Shown here: positions 1-9,930 of the stretch, one piece after another | Numbering within the stretch: position 1 is the stretch's first letter | Layout of the letters: each line of letters starts with the position of its first letter | From: Cryoendolithus antarcticus | Lineage: Eukaryota; Ascomycota; Dothideomycetes; Cladosporiales; Cladosporiaceae | Assembly (NCBI GenBank): GCA_002077065.1 | Contig: NAJO01000006.1 | Coordinates: forward strand, 930,001 to 994,000 | Direction of reading: 5' to 3' | DNA: 64,000 bases | Position numbers and translations under genes: made by a program | Notes under the pieces: model-generated | Seen by the model: the letters and a program-made list of their open reading frames with translations, nothing else | Told to the model about the DNA's origin: nothing | The model's database searches: none

Positions 1-738
1 CATGAACGGCGCGAGCCGCTAGCTCAGATGTACTTCCGAGTTTCCATCGTCTTGTTTTCTTACATTGACATTTATGGTACAGACAGCCAATTTGACAATG
101 CTGAGGCCTTGCGGGCTACCGTTCTTACCACTTAATGTCGGTCTCAGTCTAGTGAGTACCTGCACAAGTATTCTGCAAACATGCGACATCTTTCAATGCC
201 AGATCGCGACTTCCAAAAACAGCTCTTCTCCACACTTTCCCTGCCCAATCATCTTTCAGAAGCACCACCTCAAGCGAAGTGCTTGCATGCACCTCACATC
301 ATTCGCTGCGATATGGGCGCTTACAGCTCTTCCACCGCCTTCACCACATTCACATCTCTCCGCTCGCATGGCCTCCACCAAGGGCGCTTCGGCTGCTTGG
401 CCCAGCCAGTCGGTCAGTACATTCGCTTCCCTTTCCGCTTTCTCTCCTAGTGTTCGCTGCTTGACGTCGGCTCGGTGGCGCACGGCACATCACCACGCAT
501 TGCCTTAGCTTCGTTCGTGCTGGTCGTCTAGGCTCGGTGGTCACGATTGCGCGGCTTTGTCTATCGTTGTTCCTGTGCTTGCCTTCCTTTGCGATCGTCT
601 TGCGCAACATCCCCATCGCCCAGGAATCCTCTGTGCAAACCTTGGTCATCGCGAGCATAAATCCTATTGCGCACCCAGCAATGCACCCTTCACGAAGTAA
701 TCGCCAATAGCCGCCAGTGGTGCCTCGCCCTCCAGCAA
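1..738. other. Left-edge intergenic region, no supported gene
   Basis: Open frames of up to 147 codons exist on both strands, but they overlap each other, have no recognisable protein character and begin at weak contexts. The stretch just upstream of the next gene is C/T-rich on the plus strand, as fungal leaders often are. I read it as the promoter and 5' leader of the membrane protein that starts at 739. A gene running in from the left cannot be excluded. Confidence 0.5.
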
Positions 739-1241
739 ATGGGCAAACTCATCAAGAACCACTGGGCCCGCCTCATAATCCTCACAGCCGCCTCATATCA
801 GCTTCTCGCGAGCCTGGAAGCCTTCTTCTGGCCCAAGTTCTTCTTCGATTTCCTCACAAAGAACTTCGACTACGCCGTCAAGCCATACCCGATCCTGCAG
901 ACGATCAATGTGGTACTAGCGCTGGTCACGCTCCTGTATGAATGGCCTTTGAAATGGGTAGGGGGGACGAGATTACAACGGAGTCTTGGGGTGCGGATGG
1001 TGTGGCTGCCGCTTGCAGCGTTGAGTGCGATTTTGATGTATCAAGGGACGAATGCGGCATTGTACTATGTGATAGGACTGGGGGTGTATGTTTGGGGATA
1101 CTGTGAAGGCGAGGTGAGTGCTTCCATGATTCGAAGATGAGAGAACCTCAATGCTGACGATATGCCAAGGTCATCTGTGCAGTACCTTGGACACTACCCA
1201 AACGCGCAGATCGCAGGCATCGGACAACGGATAAGGCATGA
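739..1241 (+). CDS. Small conserved fungal multi-pass membrane protein (DUF7727-like)
   Basis: Two exons, 739-1113 and 1170-1241, give 148 residues. The 56-nt intron (1114-1169) starts GTGAGT, has a CTGAC branch site and ends AAG. The start is the ATG that gives MGKLIKNHWARL, an N-terminus I recognise from fungal DUF7727 proteins; the longer open frame begins at a non-ATG codon. Hydrophobic segments lie near residues 11-30, 50-68, 85-103 and 103-120, so about four membrane spans are likely. The tail after the intron is short and basic. Function is unknown. The family name is from memory and the intron is inferred. Confidence 0.75.
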
Positions 1242-1706
1242 AACGGGAGGCATCAGGATGGGCTCGTGATACCGCTGCCTGGCATGGCAGCGCATGGCTT
1301 GGGTATGGCGTTTGGAGAAACAGTGTACGGCTGGCAAGCCTGCTGATGAATTTCGATGATCAACAGAGAGCATAGTGTGTTTGTACATCCACCAGTATAA
1401 GCCCAAGAGCTCTCCAGCCATAGTGTCGGGTGATTCGCTGTGCGCAACGTGCTCTCGCCGTATAATCGCCTCAAATGAGAAGTTCTCTATTGGAAGCATT
1501 TCCCACTGGTGGCTGACCGAGCTTCCAATCAAATGTATGAGTGCACGCTGTCATGTTCATCCTCGGTGAACCCATGCAATATACACATCGTCATCGTTCC
1601 TCCATCCCATCGAGCCTAGACATGCCGCACCCTACTCTTACAATCGCCCGTTTCAGTGATTATCTCAAGCGAACCAACCCCCGTCCGTACTTCTCACGTC
1701 ATCTTT
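1242..1706. other. Intergenic, convergent 3' ends
   Basis: Lies between the membrane-protein gene (plus) and TIM10 (minus), so it should hold both 3' UTRs and terminators. Open frames here are short and overlap on opposite strands without protein character. No repeat or RNA gene was seen. Confidence 0.5.
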
Positions 1707-2063
1707 CTAAGACCCGAACATCCCTCCGCCTCCGACGGCACCTCCCTGCTTCGCCGCAGCCTCTCCTTGCATCTTCTCCGAGACCTTGACGTTCACCTCG
1801 AAGAATTTCGAGACGCATCGATCAAGGCAGACGGACTCGCCTTTGTTGAGGTCGGCTTCGCGGTATGTGGGAGGGATGCATTTCTTCGTGCATGTGTCTA
1901 CTAATCTGAGTAAAGGTTAGATGGATTGGAGGGATGTTGGCAGTGATTGAGAAGGGCCGTACTGGTTGAACATGTTGGAGACCATCTCAATTTCTGCTTC
2001 TGCTGCCGCGATCTTCTCTTGCGACGAAGGCTGAGGCCGATTGGAGTTGAAGAGGAAGGACAT
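1707..2063 (-). CDS. TIM10: Mitochondrial intermembrane-space chaperone Tim10
   Basis: Two exons on the minus strand (2063-1963 and 1905-1707) encode 99 residues, the usual size of small Tims. The 57-nt intron begins GTACGG, carries a CTAAC branch site and ends CAG. The twin CX3C motif is complete: C39/C43 and C60/C64 with 16 residues between pairs. These cysteines form two disulfides after import by Mia40. In the known family, Tim9-Tim10 hexamers carry hydrophobic carrier precursors across the intermembrane space to TIM22. The C-terminus is Gly-rich. The longer upstream reading frame is discarded because homology starts at [20 protein letters not shown]. Confidence 0.93.
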
Positions 2064-2555
2064 GGTGGTGGTTTGCACGAAGGGTTGATTCCGGTTGCAC
2101 TCGTGGATGGGCGCTGTCGATTCCAACGGTCTTGTAATGCTGCGTAGGTTTTTGATCCTGGATTGTTGCTGCACAGGATATCTTAGGTCGATGTCAATGA
2201 GAAATCGTGCCTTTCGCAACTGATCTCGTGCATGCGACCTCCGAGTGCACCGCAACGAACTTAAAGGAGCTTGGACCACCGGTCGATCATCCTTTGATGC
2301 TGCGTGTTTAACATCCCAATATCCCTCACTCCAACCAACATGACACCACACGCCTTCTAATGACAGCAGATTCGATTCGCCGTTGTTCTCAAGACGGACG
2401 ACCATCAGCACCGACGCACCACACTGACGCGTGAGGAATCTGGGCGACGATATCCGTAGATGATCACAACCGCGTTGTCCCTCTATCATCGCTCATGGTT
2501 AGAGACGCATTAGCGATCGAGTCTCACAGAATCTCCGGGACGCAATTTTGGTGGA
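2064..2555. promoter_or_regulatory. Divergent promoter region between TIM10 and the phosphoesterase gene
   Basis: 492 bases separate two start codons that point away from each other, so both promoters must lie here. A single ACGCGT is present near 2426. No further element was assigned. Confidence 0.5.
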
Positions 2556-4022
2556 ATGGATGCACTATCATCACTCTCAAGGGACATATCGCCACCTCCT
2601 ACCCGCGGGCTGGCACGAACGAACAGAGCAGGAGACCGTCGACGCGTGAAGAGTGGTGACGAAGACGCTCATCAGCCTGGCACTGCGCCGACCACCGCTG
2701 CGATCGAAGCAGGGGAGGCCAAAATTTGCGACCACCTAGCCCATTTCGCCGATCATCTGTCGAGGGCAACTCGTCCTATAGTCCCTAAGATTCCCCGTCT
2801 TCCAATTTCGGACTTCAGGGCACTCTACACTCGCAATCAGCACGCGTCTGGTCATCACTTCGTAATACACCAGCACGATCATCCGGTCTCAGGTATGGAT
2901 GTGGCCTGCCCTGGACAACCGGCCCGTGCTGATCATAAGGTAAGGCGTACACTATGATCTGAGATTACAGTTCTCCGCCTCAAGTGCCGTGAGCTGGGCA
3001 GTACCATACGGTATGCCCGGCAATCCCAACTCCATCCGGCCGAATCGGATGGCCATCGAGACAAGAGTGCATAACCTATGGGTAGGTCTCTTTATGTTCT
3101 GTTTTCCGTTCGCTTCTGTATTTACCCGGTGTTTGCCATGGTGGAAAGGCTCGCACGGCAGCGGTCAAGGTGAAAGGAGAAATCCCCTGACTGGACTCTC
3201 TGCAGACAATCCCACATTTGACCTTGACAAGAGTTCCGACGACACCACTGACTGAACCAGAATAATCTCATAGAGTCCGCATCGCACGCCACAGGCTCAC
3301 TGCTGATTTGGGACACTGGCGAATACGAAGTGCTACCCTCGCGCAAAGTACGGCGACAAGCCGCTACAGACGATGAAGACTCGGACTGCTCCGAATCCGA
3401 CTCAGACAGCCGTGGTGCTAGCGAGAAGCTGAGCGCCAGCTTTCGCGCTCGGCACATTCGACTGCGTCTACATGGCACAAGACTACCGTCACAGTATACC
3501 GTCAATCTCCGTCTACCTTCGGCGAACAACCGCGAACATCAGCCGGACAGACCAAAGCACAAGCGCCGCCGCACCAATCCGAAGTCAGCTAAGAAGCAGC
3601 CGAACCATGAAGTCGAGACAGATAGCGAAGATAGCACTACGGGAAAGCTTAATCCAATGCAAGCCGAGGACACATACGAGTCGAAGCAAGCCAATCAAGC
3701 AGCTGTCGCTTCGGACCTTGAAAACGATACTGACCCTGAAACCATACGAGCCACAAACGCCTATCCTGGGGCTACAAACACCATTGGCTCTGTGCACCAA
3801 CGACACTGGTTTCTCACGCTCGATCGCCCGAACTCCGGCTTGCGGCGCTCCACTAGCGGTCTTGACAAGGGGCGTTGGATCGGCGACTGGGAGCCGTTCC
3901 ATGTGCTTGGCCGGGACCTAGAGCGTAGTGTAATTACAGGCAGGCTGGCCGGCGACATAATGAATGACGAAGGCGTGGAAGGGTTCGTGGGACGACAGGG
4001 GTGGAGAGGCATCGTGGAATAG
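2556..4022 (+). CDS. Stand-alone LigD-type 3'-phosphoesterase domain protein
   Basis: Three exons (2556-2892, 2945-3081, 3261-4022) encode 411 residues. Intron 1 (52 nt) begins GTATGG and ends TAAG; joining it restores HPVSGVHYDLRLQ. Intron 2 (179 nt) begins GTAGGT and ends CAG and joins HNLW to NNLIES. Residues 100-190 match the LigD 3'-phosphoesterase fold: FVIHQHDH, HYDLRL, SWAVP, ETRVHNLW and LLIWDTGEYE, which hold the His/Arg/Asp residues that bind metal and DNA 3' ends in bacterial LigD. No ligase or primase domain follows. The middle is acidic and Ser-rich with a basic KHKRRR stretch that could be a nuclear signal. The last 75 residues (HWFLTLDRPNSG to the end) form a second conserved fungal block. 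Role inferred: trimming 3'-phosphate or ribonucleotide ends in DNA repair. Confidence 0.85.
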
Positions 4023-4071
4023 ATGCGCTGTACCGATCATTCCCTGCACAGATCTTGTGCTACCTGAGTGC

Positions 4072-4869
4072 TCAGCCACGGCTGCCCTCGATCATGAAGA
4101 TATCTCCGTCCTCCGACCAGTCCGGCTCCTCCCTCCTCCCTCCGCCAAAGCAATATATCATATCTCGATCCCGCTCCAGGAACTGCAGATACGCCGTCAG
4201 TCCCTCGATCATGGTCATCCGACTAACAACGACGATCGTATGCGTCCTCCTAGCCCACCGATAATCTCCATAAGTGAACCCGTGGTTGCGACTGTGCTGC
4301 CCCGCGGCACGCTTCCAGTCATCCGCATCCTGCGTACGGTTTCGATCGACGGCTTCCCAGATGACGATGGTGGCTGCCGGACGTGAGGACAAGCCAATGT
4401 ACAAGCGCTTCAGTGGCTTTATAAGATCGCCGAGAGGAGTGACGTTACTGATCTGAAAGCTTTCCCTATCGATGTCTCCGATGACAGTCTTCTTTAACCC
4501 AGGCCGGGAGACGACACGCTCGCCATCGATAATTTCGGGGCCAGGCAGGACGTCGTGGCCGAGACAAAATCTGTGAGACTGCCAAAATCTCCGGTTCGCG
4601 GATGTCCAGAAGCTGAGTGCTTCTGCACAGGTGCGATGAGAGGCGAGCACTAGGTTGAAGGACGGTCGTTTGGTTTCTAGAGTCGACAGCGCTATCGTCG
4701 TGCCATCCGGCTCGATGTCTTCGAAGTAAAAGCCATATACGATGTCTCGTAGCTCCGCGCTAAGTTCAGTGAAGCGGAAGACGGCTGACTGCTCACTCAT
4801 GTCGGCTTTTGCATTAGAGGATGCGTCGTCTGACGCGGATATTGTGGCGTACGCACTATATGTGGCCAT
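4072..4869 (-). CDS. Paralogue P1 of an unnamed F-box/2EXR-like family
   Basis: 265 residues, single exon, from the first in-frame ATG at 4869 (the frame stays open upstream but begins at TTG). The N-terminus has a motif of the form F-R-F-x-x-L-x-x-ELRD-x-VYGFYF, resembling the opening helix of fungal F-box or 2EXR proteins. Further family blocks follow: a hydrophobic/PSFNL stretch, FWQSHRF near the middle, GDI...ISN-TPLG-LI with a RLYIG strand, a RWARRTHTI segment and a C-terminal GDIFMIEGSRG directly before the stop. It lies head-to-tail with P2 (5365-6114), and two relatives, P3 and P4, sit at 19-21 kb on the opposite strand. It converges on the phosphoesterase gene with 49 bases between stops. 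Function unknown; a substrate-adaptor role is only a guess. Confidence 0.7.
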   Translation of the reverse strand: MATYSAYATISASDDASSNAKADMSEQSAVFRFTELSAELRDIVYGFYFEDIEPDGTTIALSTLETKRPSFNLVLASHRTCAEALSFWTSANRRFWQSHRFCLGHDVLPGPEIIDGERVVSRPGLKKTVIGDIDRESFQISNVTPLGDLIKPLKRLYIGLSSRPAATIVIWEAVDRNRTQDADDWKRAAGQHSRNHGFTYGDYRWARRTHTIVVVSRMTMIEGLTAYLQFLERDRDMIYCFGGGRREEPDWSEDGDIFMIEGSRG

Positions 4870-5364
4870 CGCTTTGGATCTTGACAGGAGTGGGAGGTAC
4901 GGCGAGAAGTCAGTTGCCCGTGGCAGAACGAATGGTGCACGATGTTGTTTGCTGCCTATGTGCAACGTGCACCTTCACGGGAGGCCGCCCAGTGAGCCTG
5001 GACAGGATGACATCACCGTACCTTGAAGGGAATACTGCCTCGTTGAATAGGGCAGAGTCCAGTATGGCTCACCGTGTTTGCGTAGCAGCTGCACATCGGC
5101 CTACAATATGACAATGATTTTGGACGGCGCTTTAGACGAGAACGTTGGAGCGCAATTTGTGTAAGGAAACGCGAGAGTTGCGCATAATGGGATTCCAATG
5201 CTCGTCTCATTACTGGGCACTTCGAGCTGTTTGTCCTACATTCCCGTGTGTCGCCCGCAAAGAGACTGAAAAGCAACACGGTGGCCAAGGCTCAGACCAT
5301 CAAAGCTAGCCACGACTTCCCTCCAGCATGACAACAGCAACACGAGCGTCCTGGAAGCCCTCTC
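4870..5364. other. Spacer between paralogues P1 and P2
   Basis: Should contain the P1 promoter and the P2 3' UTR. The P1 frame remains open for 32 codons upstream of its first ATG, so a longer N-terminus from a non-ATG start or an upstream exon is possible. The two paralogue copies do not appear to share long identical DNA here by eye. Confidence 0.4.
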
Positions 5365-6114
5365 TCAGCCACGGCTACCTTTTAGCAGAGTGATATCTCC
5401 CTGCTCTGAATGATCGATTTCCTCCGTGCGGTATCTACTGCTGGAGGCGAAGCACGTTCGATACTGTTCGAGGCCCTCATACAGCAGGTACTCCGTGAGT
5501 CCTCGCAACATGGTCTTGTTGCTGAACACCGCGATGGTCTGCGGTCTTCGTGCCCAGCGCCGATTCGCATGATTCAGTACGTGGACGAAATCGTACTCCG
5601 GATCAGGCATCCATTCTTCGGTGTCCCTCGTTTCCCGGCGATCGATGGCTTCGTAGACGAGGATAGCGGCTTGATAATCCTGCGGCGATTTCTCGATGTA
5701 AACTCGTTGAAGGCTATTGATGAGGTACCCAAGCGGCGTGAGGTTGCCGAACTGGTCGAGACCGGGTTGGAAGTTTCCCATCATGGTCTTCTGAATCGGG
5801 CCTGTTCGATATCCAAGGAGCGCCGCTTTGGGCGTCATGCTGGAGTGGACGAAGAACTCGTGCATTCGCCAGAAGCTTTCGTTCGCTGCTCGCCAACGGG
5901 GAAGCACCTCTTTAAAGATCTGGCGACACGATAGAGCGAGATTGAGGCTTGGTTGCTTGTGTTTGAGTTCACGCAGATCGATCATCGAGCCCTCGGCGTC
6001 GCATGCGAGATAGAAGTCGTACACATGGTCACGAAGCTCGGGTATGAGGTCGCAAAGGCGAAAGCAGTTATTCTGCAGACCAGGCTTGCAGACCAAGGAG
6101 GCTGCGGATCCCAT
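5365..6114 (-). CDS. Paralogue P2 of the unnamed F-box/2EXR-like family
   Basis: 249 residues, single exon, start chosen at ATG 6114. The same blocks as in P1 appear in the same order: F-R-L-x-x-L-x-PELRDHVYDFYL, an aligned SMIDL-x-EL segment, PSLNL-x-LSCRQI, a W-R-A-A-N-x-x-FW segment, LTPLGYLINSLQRVYIE, YEAIDRR, RRWARRPQTIAVFSNKTM and the terminal GDITLLKGSRG. Compared with P1 it is diverged over the whole length, so the duplication is not recent. Both P1 and P2 read toward the left end. No catalytic motif, signal peptide or membrane segment is visible. Function unknown. Confidence 0.7.
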   Translation of the reverse strand: MGSAASLVCKPGLQNNCFRLCDLIPELRDHVYDFYLACDAEGSMIDLRELKHKQPSLNLALSCRQIFKEVLPRWRAANESFWRMHEFFVHSSMTPKAALLGYRTGPIQKTMMGNFQPGLDQFGNLTPLGYLINSLQRVYIEKSPQDYQAAILVYEAIDRRETRDTEEWMPDPEYDFVHVLNHANRRWARRPQTIAVFSNKTMLRGLTEYLLYEGLEQYRTCFASSSRYRTEEIDHSEQGDITLLKGSRG

Positions 6115-6355
6115 TGCTGCGATGGACGCGAAGATTGGCAAAATGATCGATGGAGATTGAGATCGAGTGCAAGGAGTTTGACAGACGATATCAGAAGACT
6201 GTCTCTAAGAGCTTTGACGATGTTCGGATTCGTTTGCCTTCTGAGTGCGGTTTGTGGTCTTAGACATACCTGGAGTCTTCTACCGGCAACGTTGTATCAG
6301 CCTGGCCGTGAGCGGGAGGGTGCATGGTCATCCAAACGCTAACAAGTACACCTAA

Positions 6356-6964
6356 TCACTCGACCAACCCCTGCTCCCTCAACCTCTCCAATTCTGCCTC
6401 CCTCTCCGCAATAACGTCCTCTGCTATCTCAACCCCATCGATAGGTCTATACGTCCACCACCCATCCTCCCCCTCCCCGTCCCCATCCTCCACAAAAGCA
6501 TCGAAGTCCATATTCGATACCTCCAGATTAGCATACATGGCATGCGCCTGCTCAAGCGGGACTCGCGTTTTCTTATACTCATCCTCGTAGTCATCGAGGT
6601 CCAGCGACCACTCGCGATTGCAGAGCACAATCTCGTCCTTGGCCAAGCCTTCCTCGTCAAGTACAAGGAAGACAGACGTGTTAGCACTATGGATAGTTTC
6701 TGTGAGGGACCGGTGGGCATCGCGCATATAAGCCTCGACGTCTGCTACGCTAGTGTTGATCCAGGCGTTGTCGAAATCATCTGATAGTGGGACTTTGGTT
6801 GCTTCGAGAGCTTTGTCGGGCGTCTCGAGTTCGTATGCGTTGCGCGTCGTGACTACCTTTTGGACGTATTCGCCCTCGCCAAATTCCCAATCGCGGAGGA
6901 TTGTGAGGGCGCGATTGAGACGCTTGAGATCTGTGCGTGCCGTGATGAGGAGGAGGCCGGCCAT
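6356..6964 (-). CDS. DUF6924-like cytosolic protein
   Basis: 202 residues in one exon from ATG 6964. The C-terminal half contains NLEVSNMDFDAFVED followed by a Gly/Asp loop and GWWTYRP, which resembles the NLSLANMDFxEF...GVFRGF ending I associate with DUF6924 proteins. The N-terminus is LLLITARTDLKRLNRAL, then a predicted alpha/beta region with VFLVLDEE. The tail is strongly acidic and helical. There is no signal peptide or membrane span. Function of the family is unknown; the assignment rests on a short motif. Confidence 0.65.
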   Translation of the reverse strand: MAGLLLITARTDLKRLNRALTILRDWEFGEGEYVQKVVTTRNAYELETPDKALEATKVPLSDDFDNAWINTSVADVEAYMRDAHRSLTETIHSANTSVFLVLDEEGLAKDEIVLCNREWSLDLDDYEDEYKKTRVPLEQAHAMYANLEVSNMDFDAFVEDGDGEGEDGWWTYRPIDGVEIAEDVIAEREAELERLREQGLVE

Positions 6965-7776
6965 AGTGTTGGATGGTGCTCGTGACGGGTCAAGTAGGGA
7001 GACCTAGATTGAAGCGGGTGGCGAGGGATTCGATGTCAAGAACTCGAATAGTAGAGAATATGGCTGTATATACAAAGTTGAAACATATGTACTATACCGC
7101 GTTCTCGTACACAGCGTAAGCCGTTGCTCACCGGTGCAGCTGCCTGTCTACAATGGAGCCGCCATGCTTCTGATTGGGGTTGCTGCCTGCAATCCTCGGG
7201 ATTACGCCGACGTGAGATGGCAGGTGGAAGGCGAAGATGAATGACGTTGCATATGTAGCCAACAAGCCGAGATTAGGGATATGTTACCGCCGAGAGGAAG
7301 TCACAGTAAAAGTGAGGTGGTCATTGAATGTACTCATCAGCTTGATGCACATACGTAACGCAACCTTCCACAAACGAGCAGCACCGCCAAGGACTACATT
7401 GATGACCTGATCTTCTTGGCACATGGGCAACTACCACAATGGGCAACCATACATCTGAAACATTCATCATAACTTCTCGGGATAGCAGCCGCAGTGTACC
7501 CGCTTACATGCTCAAAGCATCTGCCTTAGTAATCGATGGAAGTGTCGTCGTTGCGCAGCTCGCCACCAGACAGTGGTCATTGAAGATTGCATCATCCAGT
7601 GCAATGCCACAGAGTATAAGTATGTCATAGTGGAACCTACACAATAAAGTTGCTCTTGTCAAGCTTGTCTTACTAGTGACTCGCGCCACAACACTATATC
7701 TCTTTCCGCTACACACAGCCCTCAAACCCATATCCACAGAATCACAACCGAGTCTTCGACTCCTCATTCCGTAAAG
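6965..7776. promoter_or_regulatory. Divergent promoter region, 812 bases
   Basis: Separates the DUF6924-like gene (minus) from the reductase (plus), so it holds both promoters. The reductase-proximal 150 bases are C/T- and A-rich. Open frames are below 140 codons and overlap the reductase antisense. Nothing else recognised. Confidence 0.4.
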
Positions 7777-8772
7777 ATGACGCCCACAATCCCCAAAGGT
7801 AGCACAGTCCTCGTGACCGGCGTGACCGGCTTCATCGGCTCCCACGTCGCCGCCCAGGTTATTGAAGCCGGCTACTGCGTGCGCGGCACTTCGCGCAGCA
7901 AGGCCAAAGCTCAAGATCTGATCAAATACTTCACCTCAAAGTACGGCGCAGACTCCATCACCGTCGCCGAAGTCCCCGACATGGTCGCCCCGAATGCCTA
8001 CGACGAGGCAGTCAAAGGCGTCGCCGGGATAGTCCATCTCTCCTCGGTCCTGACCTTCAGCACGAACCCGGAGGAGGTGATCCCACCAAGCGTGAGCGGC
8101 GCGCTGAATATTCTGAGCGCCGCGATGCAGGAGCCAGGCGTGAGAAGCCTCGTCGTGACGTCTAGCTCGACGGCTGCGTTGCTGCCGCAGCCGAACGAGA
8201 AGATCAGAGTGAACGTCGATACTTGGAACGACGCAGCACTTGAAGCTGCGTACAAGCCGGGCGTTGATGGCTTTACAGTGTACGCTGCAAGCAAGACGCA
8301 AGCCGAGAGGGAGCTGTGGAAGGCCATCAGGAAAGAGAAGCCGCATTTCCAAGTCGCCACCGTGCCGCCGAATGCCAATTTCGGGACCCGATTCAAGGAG
8401 GGCGGTAACAGCACCGGCGATTGGGTCATGGCACTTGCTGAAGGGAAGGATGATCCGTTGCAGTTCCCCCCCCAGTAGTTCATCAATGTTGATGACGATG
8501 CGAAACTACACGTTGCTGCGTTGCTAGATTCCGAGGCGGCGGGGAAGAGGCTCTTCGCGTTCGCAGCGCCGTTCACTTGGAACGATGTCCTTGCGATCCT
8601 GCGCAAGCTTGAGCCAGGGAAGAAGTTGATTGAGGATCGCGACCTGGGCGAGGATCTGAGCGAGATTCCAAATGGTGAGGCGGAGGCGTTGCTGAGGAAG
8701 CATTATGGGTATGGGTGGACCGGTCTTGAGGAGACGATCAAGCAGAATGCGGGGCCGGTGCTGATCCTGTAG
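7777..8772 (+). pseudogene. NAD(P)-dependent short-chain reductase with one in-frame TAG
   Basis: An extended SDR of the ketoreductase/dihydroflavonol-reductase type. The Rossmann motif GVTGFIG is at residues 15-21 and the active-site YAASK at 169-173, with an upstream VTSSST segment that supplies the catalytic serine. Family homology runs without a frame change from 7777 to 8772, 331 codons before the natural stop, but codon 234 is TAG (8476-8478) where relatives have an aromatic residue in a PPQ-[Y]-F-x-N-V motif. The preceding C8 run (8466-8473) is not the cause, because the frame is identical on both sides. If real, translation ends after 233 residues and loses the substrate-binding C-terminus. 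Alternatives are a base-calling error, stop-codon RNA editing or readthrough. No splice sites that would remove the TAG were found. Confidence 0.8.
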
Positions 8773-9080
8773 ACGGGGGTCTATAATCGATAGCGGCAGA
8801 CCGTAGTCATAGCTTACTGTCTGATCGTCCAGATTTGCACTTGTGTCGGCCTTTGCTGTAACTGTAGCATGCCGATTGCGCGGTCAAACTACATCTCCAG
8901 CGTCCAGAGTGGCCCAAGTGTACCTCTAGTCCGTTGCCACTTCGTCAACGAACCGCGTGCAACGTGCATGCCGTTGCAGTCTCATTCTCGTACTCCGCCA
9001 GAGCGCCAAAATGCTGCCTCAGCATCACGAGCCCTCTCGCCAGCAACCACATCGCCTTGCCATTCAATGCACCCACCGTC
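8773..9080. other. Intergenic, convergent 3' ends
   Basis: Lies between the reductase stop and the CMC1 stop, which converge. A plus-strand open frame crossing 8869-9572 is antisense to CMC1 and has no protein-family character. Confidence 0.5.
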
Positions 9081-9695
9081 TCAACGCTCTTTGCCGAGCT
9101 CCGGCGCAGCCCCGGGCACATCCCCCAACTCCTTCGTCTTCTTATCCTTATCCCACCAATCCTTCCAGAAAACCTCATCCCTAATCCTCTTCCGTTCCTT
9201 CTCCTCCCGCTCCTCCCGCCTCTTATCCATACTACTGAACCACTCCTCTCTAGCAGCATCCTGCTCCTCTCGCGTAGCGTAAAGGTTCATGCATTTATTC
9301 ATCGCGTGGCGTTGGGAGCGGCAGGCGAAGGTGGCGCTGAAGGTGCGGTGCGTGGCGCAGGACGCGAAGTCTGTGATTCGAGTGTCAGGGAGGGAGGGGA
9401 AAGGGGGGCATTGGGGGCATGGGAAGTTGACTGGAATTATGGGGTTGGTTTGCTCATTGGAAAGGTCGAGCTTCGTAGAAGCAACTCGGTTTCGCCCAGG
9501 GGTATAGAGCAGAAATATGGACGTACCTCTCACCTCGTCCGCGCACTTTGTCCGGACTCGCTTATAGTATAGCTCGCGGACTTGTCCTTCTTGACTAGCG
9601 GAGAGCGGGAGTGGGTTCCTCGAAGGCAGTGGGGTCGTCGTGACAGGAGCTGTGGGTGGAACGATCGAGGAAGATGTGGAGGCCATGGCGGCCAT
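9081..9695 (-). CDS. CMC1: COX assembly mitochondrial protein, twin CX9C
   Basis: Two exons on the minus strand (9695-9527 and 9370-9081) encode 152 residues. The 156-nt intron starts GTACGT and ends ACAG; splicing it completes the first CX9C motif, C51 to C61, while the second is C73 to C83. This spacing defines the Mia40-imported coiled-coil-helix-coiled-coil-helix fold. The motif PLPSRNPLPLSASQE before the first cysteine is typical of fungal CMC1 proteins. The C-terminal third is a charged helix (DKRREEREEKERKR). Cmc1 helps copper delivery and COX1 maturation in the intermembrane space. The start is ATG 9695; ATG 9686, in a stronger GCCATGG context, is an alternative. Confidence 0.88.
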   Translation of the reverse strand: MAAMASTSSSIVPPTAPVTTTPLPSRNPLPLSASQEGQVRELYYKRVRTKCADEVRGTSIFLLYTPGRNRVASTKLDLSNEQTNPIIPVNFPCPQCPPFPSLPDTRITDFASCATHRTFSATFACRSQRHAMNKCMNLYATREEQDAAREEWFSSMDKRREEREEKERKRIRDEVFWKDWWDKDKKTKELGDVPGAAPELGKER

Positions 9696-9930
9696 CTGTA
9701 GCGAACACACAGAGATCAAGGGGGGACCGGTATAACGTGCGTACTTGACGTACGGGGAAGGTGACGTTCAGACACCACCGCGGTAAAGTTGGAGGCACGA
9801 GTCAGGTGTACTAAGACGTTCAGGTAGTGAACGGCAGCATGACGATGAGATAGCGAGGACGAGATTTGGCACTGGATTTTAATGCTGTGACGTGGAACAA
9901 CTTGTTCTCTGCTACCAGCATCGACAGACT

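Noticed and set aside
15..30. tRNA-like CGCTAGCTCAG near the left edge
   Set aside because: Resembles a D-arm, but no GGTTCGA-type B box or pairing arms follow at the right distance.
65..508. 147-codon plus-strand frame
   Set aside because: Overlaps several frames of similar size, has no family blocks, and its composition is not protein-like.
1917..2489. 190-codon minus-strand frame including the TIM10 N-terminus
   Set aside because: Only the part from 2063 down to 1963 is TIM10; the upstream part is leader and the downstream part is intron read-through.
8464..8478. Frameshift in the C8 run as the cause of the reductase stop
   Set aside because: The protein family continues in the same frame before and after the TAG, so no indel is needed; a base substitution is.
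8869..9572. 212-codon plus-strand frame
   Set aside because: Antisense to CMC1, whose twin CX9C motif and splice sites are clear.
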